Assembly (NCBI GenBank): GCA_030761205.1
Contig: JAULJL010000010.1
Coordinates: 12,867,241-12,931,240, forward strand
Origin: Fremontodendron californicum
Lineage: Eukaryota; Streptophyta; Magnoliopsida; Malvales; Malvaceae
Length of the DNA: 64,000 nt
Direction of reading: 5' to 3'
Shown here in pieces: positions 35,405 through 46,990 of this stretch. A model generated the notes under the pieces. The model did not search any database, was not told the DNA's origin, and saw only the letters and a list, made by a program, of their open reading frames with translations. Each line of letters begins with the position of its first letter. The stretch's first letter is position 1. Made by a program: the position numbers and the translations under genes.

Positions 35405-37015
35405 TATACCCCCACACTTAGCTTTTTGCTAGTCCTCGAGCAAAACAAAATAAAACAAAATAAGAAAATCTAATCTAATCCACTTTCGTAGGAAATCCCG
35501 GTGGCACTTAGCATGTGACACAAGCCTTTAAACCCCTAAGTGTCCCTAGTGGACGAATTTAGTCTCGTGAGGATTTACTAGAACGATACCCACAAACATT
35601 GAAAAACTAAAATAAAAATAAACTAACATGCACTAAAAATAGTTACTCCTAATCCTTTCAATATAAATTAGAGATAATCTTTGAACAAGTCTTATAAACT
35701 AATCAATAGCTTAAGAATTTCACAAAAAATCATGCTTGAATATAAATAGTTTGAGTTAAGCCAATATTAACATAACATATTTCAATCAAAATGTGCATAT
35801 TCAAACTTAATCTCAACTTCTCACATTGGATACTCTCATGATTTTCACTCTTTAAAGTAGTGGTAAAGTGTTTACACTCAATCAATCTCATGAAAACAGT
35901 TCTACCATATGCTTGCTTGTCCACCTATTCTCCACTATTTAGATCATGCAACTTCATAAGTCAAGAGGTCTTTATTCAAGGTTGTAATGGGCCAAGGGGT
36001 AGTAATGTGGTTAAAGAATAAAAGGATAAAGATATCACAAAGGTTCCAAAGATTTCAAAGAGTTTAGAGACATAATAAGATTATACAAATAAAACTTCTC
36101 AAAACTCTTATAAAGCACATAATAACATAGGCTAAATATCCATGTTGAACCTTTGCTTCATTCTAACCAACTTTGTAACATCTTCTCTTTAACCAAAAGT
36201 TCAAGAGATGATTCAAAATTTTTTTCCAATATGGGAATGTATTTGACAATGATCCCTTTCTTTTTCTCTTGACTTTTTTTTCCTGTTCTTCCCCCACACT
36301 TATCTTTTGTTTCCAACCCAAATTTTCAATAAGTATCCCTTGTTTTGCAATATGTCTCAAACATTCTAGTCCATCTTTAGAATAAGGGTAAAGATATAAT
36401 TGTGTTTAGGCTAGGTGTAAAATGTGGTTACCAATAAAATAACTTAATAAATATAGGCTCAAATTGGCTCACTAGGGGGATGTTCTCTTGGAACATCAAT
36501 AATGGGTGGCTATTTGGCCCTGGTTATAATCCTATTGCCTCTATCATAACCATGTTGTCACATACATCAATATAGTCTCGAAAAGGTTTAAAGCAAGTTC
36601 TAGAGAATCATGTATTCATAAGAGCACACAAGAAAGAAGCTAGATTGATATGTATAATGCATCAATCATATAGGCTCAAAACTCACAAGGATGATTATAC
36701 AAGTCAATTTTAAGTCTAAACATGCTTTTTTTCTCAATCAACATATCATATTAACATTGGCTCATTAAAAATAGTATTCAAGCTCAACTCTCATGAACTC
36801 ACTAATAACTAGTTTTGAACCTATGCAATTCATATCTCATCATTGTATTGAAAGAAACTAAAACACACTAAAATACTCACACACAAAATCTAACATAAAA
36901 ATCCTAAATTCTTCCCTCCACACTTAATTCTTACATTGTCCTCAATGTAATACTATCACAATGCAAGAATTATATGTAAGAGAAAAGAACTAATAAACAA
37001 AAGAATAAAAATATC
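35405..37015 (-). other. Non-coding internal region of element A
   Basis: Homologous to 53683-54434 and, inverted, to 54450-55165 and 58000-59610. It has CACACTTAATTCTTACATTG near 36918 and CCCCACACTTA near 35408 (polypurine-like on the minus strand). No pol domain is recognisable; antisense ORFs are short and unconserved. Confidence 0.65.
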
Positions 37016-37799
37016 TGTCGCAACCTAAAAAATAACGAGTCTCATCGCAAGACTTTATTATTCGTTAAGCGTGACTTTGAAAAAAATCGAGGAAAAGTCG
37101 ACTTAATTCCTCTAGAAAAATGAAGGTTTTTGAAAATGACCTTGAAAAAGACATGGAGTCGCCACCAATCTTTTTTAACTAGGTGTGATCGGCCACCTAT
37201 TAAAATCGGTTTTATAAATTATTTTAAAAATTAATTAAAACATTTTTAAAACCAATTTCAAGTCAGCGTTTAAACCAAAGAAATCAAAGAAACGGGTTTA
37301 GGACTCGGTTATGTGCGGGGAAGGATTAGCACCCCCACAACGCCCGTATAAAACGGTACCTTATTAATCGTGTGTTATCTCAAGTCTCGGTAAAAAATCG
37401 GATTTAAATTTAGTATTTCAAGTTAATTCCCAATTTAAAGAAAAATAATTCCACTTTTAATTAAAAATGATTCGGAACTTATGAATTCAAAATTTTCCTA
37501 TATTCCCCAACAAACGTGGCAAAATATAGAAATTTTTATTAGTTTTGGAAAACTTTCCGAATCATTCTCTTTTTTTGAAAGAAAGATATTCATTTATTAA
37601 TGATAATTGATGACATTCCCTCCAGCAAACCCGGTAGAGAACTCATGAATTATTTTAACTCGGGAATATCTTTATTATTTTTTTTATTGAAAATCATTAT
37701 CCTTTTGAAAACATTTTAAAAGATATGAATATGTATATGCATGACATAAATAAAATGACAAAGCAAAATCTAAATAATATAATGCATCCTAAATGATAT

Positions 37800-38095
37800 G
37801 ATATAATTTAAATGCCTTAGCACATTCTAAATGAAATGAAATGTCCTAAGTTATATGACATATTCTAAATGAAATGACCTAGGTAGCATAATATATTCTA
37901 TATGAGATGCAATATCCTAAGTCATATGATATATTCTAAATGAAATGAAATGAAATGAAATGACCTAGGTAACATAATATATTCTATATGAAATAAAATA
38001 ACCTAGGTAACATAATATATTCTATATGAAATGTAATATCCTAAGTAACATAATATATTCTATATGAAATGACATAATTTAAATGACATGACAAA
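37800..38095. repeat. Minisatellite in the solo LTR
   Basis: Repeats of AACATAATATATTCTATATG alternate with AATGAAATGACCTAGGT-like units. It corresponds to the tract at 3290-3500 in the other LTR. Confidence 0.7.
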
Positions 38096-39349
38096 TATGG
38101 ATGATATGGCATATAATTTAAATGACATGGAATATAAAATAATGCTATCATATAATATGCATGGAAATAAAAATAAAAATAATAATGCATGAACATATTA
38201 TATGCTAAATAATATAACAACAAAAAATAATTAAATAAAAAGCATAGGATATCATGAAATATTCCAAATCATATAATAAACAATATAAAATGACTCAAAA
38301 TCATAACAATATCATAGAAATTATCATAGCAAAAATAACATATTATATAAAATGCATGAATATGGAAAATGCAATGCATGAAAATGTATTTTTTCCTTTA
38401 ATTAAGAAAATCCGTATATCTAAAAAGATATCCGGCTACCTTAGGAAAATATGTCAAATTAAATATTCTAAAACCAAAATACTTTGTGATTGTTTGAAAA
38501 CAATTTTGAAAAACTTGAATAAAAACTGGGCTAATTTTTTTAAAATGGTTCTAATTTCCTAAGTTTAAAAACCCCGGACTTGACCACCCTTAACCCGAGA
38601 GTTAAAAAATTATTTTTAGAGTTTAAAAAGGCTTAGAAACTATCCTAAGTCAGTAGCTAACCTTCTTACTCAGCCCCTTCTAAGTAACTTAACCAAAACA
38701 GAAAAATGATTTTTCTTTAAATTCAATTCTGACTCCACTATCCAGTTTTAAGCCACGATTTTTTATCCTATTTTTAAAAATTCAAAAAATTCTGAAACAA
38801 ATACGGAGACTCAAGACATGTAAAAATATACGAGCAAAAATCAGCTTAATTTTCTGATTAAAGACGAATTCCCAAAAAAACCGGTAAAGTATGAGTACTG
38901 GGTGAAAAAAACTGTTTTGCCAAAATACATTTTTGCCTTTGATAAAATCATTTAAAAATCAAAGTAAAAATATTTAAGACTTACAAAATGACTCACAAAT
39001 AGTAGCTAGGACTTTTTGAAAGTTAGATAAAAATTGGCTAAGTAAAAAAAATCACAAAGGTAGAATAATTAATTTGACAAATTTTAATTTTCCATAAGTG
39101 TGCTCAAGAGAGCATGACTTTGAACCATTAATTGGCTCAAGTCATTATTCAAGTGGCATGATATGAAATGCATGAACATGGAGCAACAAATAGGGGGACC
39201 TATCCTACCACAACCAACAAAGCAAGAGATATCAAGTAAGAACAAACACAATAAATATAAAAAGAGAAAGAAAGAAACTACCTCTCAAAGCACCTTAAGC
39301 TACAACCTCCATATTAACATGCTAAAACACTTTCTTACATCTTCCCATC

Positions 39350-39815
39350 TCACTTGTACTCTGGATTATCACGTGTGCGAAGAAGTTCCATGCTAAAGGA
39401 GTTCTCATAGAAATTTATGGAATGACCAAGATCACCAACACGGAGCATTACTTGGTACAATGGTTCATGAGTAGGCCCCCTTTCAATCAGTTCAAACTTG
39501 TAACCATCAGGATCCTCAACAAAAGCAATTACAGTAGTACCACCTTTCACTGGACCATGTTCTATGGTTACTTTTCCACCCTTGGCCTTTATATAGTCTT
39601 GGCAACATCCTCAACAGCAATACCAAAATGACCAAATGCAATTCCGATATCATACTTGTCAACTCCGTAAATGTAAGTGAGTTCAATAACAAAGTGAGAA
39701 TCTTCTAGCCCATATCCAAGAAAGGCATTTGTGTATCTCTCCTCTGGTATATCCCGTTTCCTCAACAGCTTCATACCCAGGCACTTGGTATAGAATTTGA
39801 TGGTCCTGTCAAAAT
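39350..39815 (-). pseudogene. Glyoxalase I (lactoylglutathione lyase) fragment, intronless
   Basis: Glyoxalase I isomerises the methylglyoxal-glutathione adduct. Minus-strand translation gives DFDRTIKFYTKCLGMKLLRK, ERYTNAFLGYG, HFVIELTYIYGVDKYDIG, then GTTVIAFVEDPDGYKFELIE and a second-repeat start QVMLRVGDLGHSINFYE with LRTRDNPEYK. This covers the end of the first glyoxalase domain and the start of the second in plant GLX1. No introns interrupt it. A small deletion after VEDVAKTI (about 39595) shifts the frame. It stops abruptly at EYK, where the LTR-like sequence takes over. It is a retro-copied fragment, not a working gene. Confidence 0.88.
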
Positions 39816-40475
39816 CCCCTTACACAAACAAATCCTCTCCAAAAGCAGTACTGAATTCCCTCAGTTGAAAGTCCTTTGAATATTGATGATGCAGATTTTC
39901 CAAAGTATACAGTTCGTCTGGGTAAACTCCATATCCATTCTCTTGGAATGCCCATCAGGTTGAGGCTTGATTCATGATTTACATAGACCTCATTAACTTG
40001 AAAATACGTCCTATTTAAGGGAAAACTTCCTCTCATTGCAGTTCTACAAGGTATCAAGATGGTTCCTCGGACTGTCCGTGCATTAGCTTCTCTTACACTA
40101 TTGCAAAAAAAATAGGTCTTATCATTGCACAATCTTCCTGGTTCTTGGGACCCACAACTTTGTTCTCGTGGTTGAATTTGCAGTTTCACCTGGTGTCCAT
40201 ATAGCAAGAAGATAGGGGCTAGGTCCACTAGAATTATCAGATTCCCGCCTTTCCATCTGTTTCAAGAAAGGATGCGTATCTGGAAGCTCATATACATAGT
40301 GCTCTGTTCGTAGCCTGCTCACATTCTTTAATTTGGGAGTAGGGATAGAAGTAGCTTTAGAATTCAAGGCTACTAAAGCCTTTGACAAGTCTCCTTCTTG
40401 AAGTTCCATCTTTGTCTGCATGTAATGCTGTAGGTTTGTCTGCATGGCTATTTTGCTGTGAATTCAAGGCTACTA
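39812..40475 (-). pseudogene. DEMETER/ROS1-type 5-methylcytosine DNA glycosylase fragment, intronless
   Basis: These enzymes excise 5-methylcytosine in active DNA demethylation. The fragment covers only the C-terminal domains. On the minus strand, VSRLRTEHYVYELPDTHP and YLLAIWTPGETANS (40350-40190) precede the Cys-rich CGSQEPGRLCNDKTYFFCNS segment, then REANARTVRGTILIPCRTAM, SFPLNRTYFQVNEVYVNHES, WIWSLPRRTVYFGKSASSIF and CFWRGFVCVRGF. These match the permuted-CXXC and RRM-like C-terminal regions of the family. A one-base frameshift lies near 40190. It runs directly into glyoxalase I at 39815-39800 through a shared GGATTTTGACAGG stretch. The catalytic helix-hairpin-helix and Fe-S regions are absent. 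Confidence 0.87.
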
Positions 40476-40860
40476 AAACCACCAAACCCCTGAAGCTCTT
40501 CTCATGAATTCTTTTCTTTCTTTTGAATTTCCTTTCTTTTTAAGCTCAACGCTTGCACAAAGCTCCATCATCAAATGACCATAATCCTCATTTCCATAAA
40601 CAGCCTTGAGATCTACAACATTTGGATGCCCTGATATTGATTTGCACGCCAATACCTCTCTTGTCAACTTATCTGAGTACAACCTAATAACACCAAATTG
40701 ATCTCAACCCAATTGTTTTCCAAGAATATATCGATCTTTCAAATTTGTAGTATGGTTAGTCTCCAAAATTGTTTCACTCACGCTTGCAATTTTGTAGCAA
40801 ACAACAATTATACTGTTGCTTTGACGTTTCACTATGCTCCTGCTCTTTTCAACAACCATA
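40470..40860 (-). pseudogene. Calcium-dependent protein kinase fragment, intronless
   Basis: Minus-strand reading gives TNLKDRYILGKQLG, an in-frame stop where Trp is expected, then DQFGVIRLYSDKLT and EVLACKSIS (with the ATP-binding Lys), a gap, and SGHPNVVDLKAVYGNEDYGH with LMMELCAS. This is the start of a plant CDPK kinase domain. The stretch between CKSIS and GHPNVV lacks about 20 residues. It diverges after MELCAS into a K/E-rich stretch. No catalytic loop or EF hands are present. Adjacent fragments lie on the same strand. Confidence 0.82.
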
Positions 40861-40999
40861 ATGCTTTCTAGCCGTCCAACCAATCAAAAATGACTCAGAA
40901 TCTCAGCTTATTACCCTATGTTTTTGGCCGCTTGTAAAAACTTGAAGAACATGATACTGGAAACAACAGATTTTGGGTCTTAAAAACTGTTACATCCCA

Positions 41000-41460
41000 T
41001 TATCGACATGACAAGCCAACTAAACAGGTTATGTGTTCACTGATATCGAACAGACCTCCAAGTTTATCGCTCATCATAAGAGAAATGATGAACAAGAAAA
41101 CAAAATAATTTGCCAATAATGAAAAATAAAATAAAATAAAATATCCAAGGACATGAAATTTCCAGCCACACATTATTACTTGGAATGTTGTACAAAATAA
41201 AAGCTCCAACCTCATTACGTTGCAGTTTCCATCACGTTCTCTTCCTTCTTGCCTTCGCCTCTATTGAAGAACTTGTATCCACTTGGAGGTCCATGGTGAT
41301 CTGCGGTGCCGGCAAGACCACGGTGAAGAATGAGAGAAGCGACTTGAAACGAAGCCGGTGTTCGAGCTAGTATCACTGCTCTACGAGCTGCGACTGCTGC
41401 CAAATAGCCATCTTGGTAGTTGCTTTTTTCTTCTCTATCTAGGGTTAGTGGCCATGGTAG
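41000..41460 (-). pseudogene. Fragment of a small, probably mitochondrial protein gene with UTRs, intronless
   Basis: A 62-codon minus-strand frame (41403-41218) starts MAAVAARRAVILARTPASFQ, Ala/Arg-rich with no acids like a mitochondrial presequence. It continues RGLAGTADHHGPP, then GYKFFNRGEGKKEE and a stop. The step from HHGPP to GYKF looks like an internal deletion. The upstream AGGGTTAGTGGCC resembles a 5' leader, and 41217-41000 resembles a 3' UTR. I do not recognise the parent gene with certainty. Confidence 0.5.
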
Positions 41461-41569
41461 AACAACTTTTCTCAGGACTCATGAAGTTTCATAACTCCAA
41501 TATCAGCACTCATGAAGTGCAGGAGCATCACCGGCGTCCAAGAAGAAAAAGAAAAATGATTTAATCCTC

Positions 41570-42145
41570 CCTTATTACTCTTATAGAAAACCCAAAGAAA
41601 AAAAAAGAAGCAGAAATTTACTCATTCCCCTCTATTTCCCAATTTGGTTTTTTTTTCCAAAAAAAAAAAAATTAACCGCCATCATTCCTTCCCAAAGAAA
41701 TCAAACTCTCCCATTTTTTCCTCTTTTTCTTTTCTTTAGCCGCCAACCCCCCCTTTTTTTTTCTAAAATCGGCCCCTTTATTAATCAATTCCTAACCTAA
41801 AAAGTGTGTAATGTCTAAGTTACCCCCTCCTTTATTTTATCAAGTCTTTTTTTTTTTTTCAAATATTTTCAATTAAAAAATTTATTTTAAAAATCTAATA
41901 AAACTCAAGATTAAACTTTTTCACCTCGGGTTTAAATTGAATTTTAAAATTGGTAATTTTACGGTCCGATTTTATTTGAATAATTAAAGCTAAAAAATGA
42001 TATATAATTTAGAAAATATATATATATATATATATTTTTAAAAATCTTAAATCGCGATCGTGATTTTTACAAAAATATTAAACCTGAGAGGAGAACAAAT
42101 CAAAATTGATTTTAAAAAAAGCCCGGACAAAATTAGGTGTCTACA
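41570..42145 (-). other. 5' portion of the solo LTR, no gene seen
   Basis: Poly-A/T and C-rich tracts plus a TA microsatellite at about 42018-42038. It ends in the LTR terminus and does not match 9600-10380 of the other LTR except for the last 20-25 bp. Confidence 0.5.
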
Positions 42146-42299
42146 ATAACTAAGACTCAAAACAAACTAATAAAACCTAAACAAACCTAAAACACTACAT
42201 AAACAATATAAACAATAAAAATAATAAAAGAAAAAGGAAAAGAAAGCAAATCTGAGTATGACAGGTTGGTAATTTCTTCATTAATTGGGCTGCCTTCCC

Positions 42300-43400
42300 A
42301 ATTAGTACTTGAGTTAAGTTGTCCAACCTAACCAACACCCCTTCTTGGCTTTTTAGGCTTTTCTGTTCTAGGCATGAGACTTTCAGGATTTCTGCGTTTT
42401 GTTGAAAGTTGTCTGTGCACAACAACATATACATTCTCCACCACAATTATTATTCCATCACTTTTGGTGGTGCATTGTTCTTTGAGGAATGGTGCATCTT
42501 TTGGTACTTTCTTAATAGCATCCATAAGCAAGCTGTTTAAGGTTTCCAGTATTTATTGCTCATGTTCCTCTTTCTTGGGCTTTGCAAATCTGGTAGGAAA
42601 AAGTGAACAAGAAACATTAGTAGAAATAGGAACCTTAAAAGTTACCTCAGGTGCCGAATTACTCTCAATTGGAATTGTAGCTTCATCATCCTCAATAGTT
42701 GAATCCATTTTTAGTTCTTTCTCATCCTTGGGTTCCCTTGAATTTTCTGATTCATCCTCAAGTTGTGTGGTACTAACACTCTCTTTTGGATCAATCATAG
42801 TTTGGGAAGGGAGCTCTTGAGATCTTTGTTCAACTAATTCCTCCATACTATTAACCAATTGGCTCATTTGTATTTCCAAACTCTGGACACTTGCTTGAAG
42901 ACTTGCCCTTGTTTCCCTTTGTTCCTGTTGAAATTCCAAAGTAGTAGCAACAAGAGAATTAACAAGGTCTTCTAAAGAAATACCTGATTTTGAGGTGGGA
43001 GCTGAAAAAGATCTGGTTCATGAGACCATGATTGATTGAAGCTCGATGGATGATTATAGTTGGCATAAGGATCTATTTCTTGATAATTTCCATAGTAGCC
43101 ATAATTAGAATGATCCCACTATGTTTGAGTAATGATCATACTGTTGGTTTTAGAACCCATGATGGCTTTGGTATCCTTCCACATCATAGGCTGGTTCAGA
43201 ATTATCTTTTCGGTTGTTTGAGAACCAAATTGTTGGATGATCCATCATGAAGCACACTCCACACTGCCTTGATTGTTGCACATTACCCATGGCCAATTGT
43301 TCAACTGGGGAGGTGAGATTGGCTCGTTGGTTCTCAATGTTCATGTATGCCACCAACTCCTCACGTGTTAAATTGCTCAAGTCTATCGTGTTTTGCTCAA
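42300..43400 (-). pseudogene. Athila-type gag C-terminus of element A
   Basis: From right to left: NVQQSRQCGVCFMMDHPTIW (43310-43250), a knuckle whose last Cys has become Phe; a glutamine/tyrosine-rich linker with stops near 43120 and 42950; then EFQQEQRETRASLQASVQSL and IQMSQLVNSMEELVEQRSQE (42939-42830), a coiled-coil-like stretch; an acidic region; VTFKVP; and the tail MLMDAIKKVPKDAPFLKEQC with RRNPESLMP (42531-42340). This order is that of Athila Gag. At least two stops and a frame change break it. Nothing resembling protease or reverse transcriptase follows. Confidence 0.8.
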
Positions 43401-43490
43401 AATTTGAAAAGAAAAACCTGTATGTATAAGAAAAAGAAAATTAATTACAACTGAAAATAAACCAAATAACAAATAAACTAAAAGAAGCAA

Positions 43491-43508
43491 TCCCCGGCAA
43501 CGGCGCCA
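43491..43508 (-). promoter_or_regulatory. Primer-binding site, tRNA-Asp type
   Basis: On the minus strand TGGCGCCGTTGCCGGGGA lies six bases from the LTR end. It is complementary to the 3' end of plant tRNA-Asp, the primer used by Athila elements. Confidence 0.88.
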
Positions 43509-43514
43509 AAAACC

Positions 43515-45005
43515 TGATGCACCCAAAAGAGTGTATTTTTATTTAACCTTGCACTAAAAAGATCAATTATAAGTATAGTAGTTAGCAAGGGTCGAATCCA
43601 CAGAGATTGGTTTTTAGTTTAGAAATCACTAGTTTAAAAGTTAAATTCAAAGGAAACAAAAGTTAAAGGGATTTTAAGATGTTTTAAAACTAAAGCAAAC
43701 AATAAAAGTAAGAAATAAATAAGTAAGAGAATGTCAAATATGAGAAATATGGTTAAGGTTCCATTCTCCACCACTAGACATCATTGAGAATCAATAATCA
43801 GATCTATCAACATCAATTAACTATCAAAACTATCAACCGTAGATAACAACAAGCTCTGTTACCCCAATCTTTCCTTAGTTCTTTGTTAAATAGAACAAGC
43901 TCTCTATTTAATCTCTAACCACTAGACAACCTAGAATAAGCTCTCTAGATTTAATGTAATAGCAGCTTTATGATGAGAAAGATAGGTTGATCTAGGCAAC
44001 AAAAACATAAGCTCGGATTGTTTAACCTATGTTATGTTCCACTTTGCAATTAGCGAAAACTTGACCATAATCATTAATCACAAATTGCCATTTATGAATA
44101 AGAAATCAAGACAATTACACGGATCAAGACTCCTAAACTAGCATTAGATAATTATCAAGATCTATCTAGTTGAACACCTAAACAAATCTAGACAAAAATC
44201 ATAAACAATTCTTATAGAAGAACATAAGAAACTTTGATAGAAAATTAATGATAGATAGAATCTGAAAATCAGTTACAAAACATGTCTAGGGCTTTGAAAT
44301 CACCCTTAACCAAAGAGAAGTTTAGCCTTGCATAGGCATAATTAATATATACATAAAACTAAAAAGAAAATAAAAGAATGGAGAAGAAGAAGAAAATTAA
44401 TGATGATCCTTGAGTCTCCTCCCAAAGATAGATAGTTTGTGGCTCAAAAGATGGTATTTATAAAGTTTTAAAACCCTGGAAACAAGTCCTTGTTGCATAA
44501 GTAAGGTTAGGGGCTGAAAAATCATGTTTTTGGCATGTTTTTACGTTTTCCCTGATTTTTTGGGCGCCTAGGCGCCAAGCATACTGCCTTGTAATTTTCT
44601 GCTGCATCTTCGTGCACTTTGTCAGCTGATTTGGATGACCATTTCTTGTCCGATTTGTGCGTGTAAACTACCGTTGGAAAGGTATTCATGTCAGATTCAA
44701 AATTCAAGGGGAAGGTATTTCAAATAATGAATTTAACATAATGATTTCTTAGCAAAAAGCTCTGGAGGTCAAATCTTTCTGATCGCTTTGAACTAAGAAT
44801 TTGATCTTTTTGACTCCTAAGTCTTTTTCCATCTTATGATTTTGACTTTATAAGCTCTTTAACATCATATTTGACATCTTTTGACTTCATTTCTTCCAAA
44901 ATACTTATAATTCATCATATAATATAAGTAAACAAGATAAAGATCGAAAACATAACAAAAACTAAAGGTAGAGAGGCATAAAATATATATTTTATGAGCT
45001 TATCA
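43515..45005 (-). repeat. 5' LTR of element A
   Basis: Starts TGATGCACCC and ends GAGCTTATCA on the plus strand. It pairs with 33578-35075. Confidence 0.88.
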
Positions 45006-46990
45006 CTTAGGTGTTTTGAATTATTGTCGGACTTTCAATAAACTTCACAAAAAGTTGCATGGCGGGTATCAATGTTGAATCCGAGGATCTAAAAGAATGG
45101 GGAGATATGTTGGCTTGCCGAACAGTAGATTGGCCACTTAAGTATCTAGGGTTGCCGTTAGGGATTGATACTAGAAACAAAACAATGTGGGAACCAGTCA
45201 TTAAAAGGATAGAGACCAGATTGGGACATTGGAAGAAGAGATACTTATCTACTGGAAGCAGATTGACGTTGATAAAGTCGGTAATGTCTAGTATGCCATT
45301 GTATTTTCTGTTGTTGTTTAAAGCCCCAATAGCCGTTGTTAAGAGGATTGAGAAGATACAAAGAGGTTTTTTCTGGGATGGGAACAATGGCAGGCACAAG
45401 CTACACTTAGTATGTTGGGCCACAATATTTCGGAGTGTTAGTTGTGGTGGATTGGGAATAATACCAATCAAATTCCAAAACAGAGCTTTACTTAACAAGT
45501 GGATATTCATATTTTCTGAAGAACATGAAAGCAGCTGGAAAAGGGTGATATGTGCCAAATATAGTATGGATGTTAGGGAACTCATTCGAAGACATCAGAT
45601 GCGCACTAATATATCCACTATTTGGAAAGGTATCACTGATTCACTTCGGGAGAGGGGTAAATTTCGGACGTGTTTTTTAGAAAATACAGGGTTGTTGTAG
45701 GGGAACGACAGATGCATTCTTTTTTGGGGGGATAGGTGGTTAAATGGGGAGGTGTTAAAAGAGAAGTACCCAAGAATATATACTTTATCAGTGTTAAAAG
45801 AATAGTGCTTAATAAGTTTGGGTGGTGGGAGGTTGACAAATGGAGGTGGAATATAACATTGAGAAGGGACATTTTCGACTGGGAGATTACACAATGGCAT
45901 CTATTGCTTGTGTCTTTAAAAAATGTTCAGTTGGACGTATACGAGGACAGGCTGATTTGGAAACCTGCTTTGAAAGGCCGCTACAAAACTAAACTATTAA
46001 GAAAAGCTGTTGAAGGAAGTGTCTCGGGAGAAGACTCCACTATCACCCTAAAGTGGCGTGGCCTAATTCCACCTAAGGTGGAGATTTTTGTATGGTCTCT
46101 CTTTCAATACAGGTTACCTGTTTATTGGTATTTGTTCAAATGCAATATTTTAACAGATGATAATATCAAATGTCCTTTGTGTAAGGATGCTATGGGAACA
46201 ATAGACCATCTTTTTTTGTGGTGCAGATATGTGTGGACATTGTGGTCGCTGGTTTATGCGTGGTGGAGGATGAGTATGATACAACCGAAATCAATCAAAG
46301 ACTCGTTCACACAATGGATGGGATTTATGCCTAGTTTAGCAGCTGAGGAGGTATGGTTTATGGTATTTGCAAGTGTATTATGGACCATATGGTTGTGACA
46401 AAATGGGGGTGGTGTTTGATAATAAGACTCTCGATCTCAATTCTTTAATTTTCATTATAAATAGTAGATTAGCTTGGTGGTGTTGGGCTAAATGGCCCAA
46501 TGATTTTCTGTCCGTGGAGGAGTTTATCCATAATCCTAAGTCTTTTGTTAATCATAGGAGGAAAGTCAATGTTAAATGCTCTATACAATGGAAGGCTCCT
46601 GAAGCAAATTGGTGGAAGTTTAATGTTGATGCATCGGTCATTGGGAAACCGGGTCCAGCTGGCATTAGAAGGGTGTTGAGAAATGATAGAAGTATTGTTT
46701 TGGCTATGTTTTCTAAGTTTGTGGGGGGGGGGAGAGATGGATTCTAATGAGACGGAAATGAGAGCTATGAAGGAAGCCTTTGAGATCATTCAAACGAAAC
46801 AACTTTCTATTATCAACTTGGAAGTAGAAAGTGATTCAATGACTGCAGTTGCTTAGTGCAAGTCCAGTATGATAAGACCGTGGCGTCTTAATTCACTTTT
46901 TCTGGTAATTGATCGGGTAATGAGAAATTTGAAAGGATGCAGGGTTATACACAAGGGAAGATGCGCCAATTCTTTTGCGGATAACTCTTG
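45006..46990 (+). pseudogene. LINE ORF2, second part: end of reverse transcriptase, zinc knuckle, RNase H
   Basis: The frame resumes after the LTR insertion with MAGINVESEDLKEWGDML (45059), then WPLKYLGLPLGIDTRNK, LTLIKSVMSSMPLYF and GGLGIIPIKFQNRALLNKW, all typical of plant L1 ORF2. A stop or shift near 45700 leads to the zf-RVT region: FVWSLFQYRLPVYWYLFKCN and CPLCKDAMGTIDHLFLWC (46170-46225). RNase H follows in another frame: KFNVDASVIGKPGPAGIRRV (catalytic Asp in VDAS, 46620), EMRAMKEAFEI (Glu) and LEVESDSMTAV (Asp, 46820-46850). The run of G at 46724-46732 and a stop at 46855 break the last domain. Confidence 0.88.

Larger units (their letters stand above)
37016..42145 (-). mobile_element. 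Solo LTR of an Ogre/Tat-like element, carrying captured host gene fragments
   Basis: It starts TGTCGCAACCT and ends AATTAGGTGTCTACA, so a minus-strand LTR opens with TGTAGACACC. The flanks are ATATC (37011-37015) and ATAAC (42146-42150), a 5-bp target duplication with one change. The flanks together match the uninterrupted internal region near 57900-58070 in reverse. Its 37016-39180 part matches the LTR at 2560. No internal region or second LTR is attached, which is the mark of a solo LTR. The middle (about 39350-41570) is foreign gene material. Confidence 0.82.
33578..45005 (-). mobile_element. Athila-like Ty3/gypsy element A, gag only
   Basis: Two LTRs of about 1.5 kb in minus orientation bound the element, starting TGATAAGCTCAT and ending GGGTGCATCA on the minus strand. 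The primer site next to the right-hand (5') LTR matches tRNA-Asp, the Athila primer. The polypurine tract AAGTGTGGGG lies next to the left-hand LTR. Subtracting the nested solo LTR leaves about 3.3 kb of internal sequence, with a gag remnant but no protease, reverse transcriptase, RNase H or integrase. It inserted into LINE ORF2. Confidence 0.88.

Noticed and set aside
38041..38562. ORFs over the solo LTR (60 and 102 codons)
   Set aside because: They read through a minisatellite and a homologous non-coding LTR segment.
39350..41403. A working glyoxalase I, DNA glycosylase, CDPK or mitochondrial gene
   Set aside because: All are partial, intronless and broken by stops, deletions or frameshifts inside a solo LTR.
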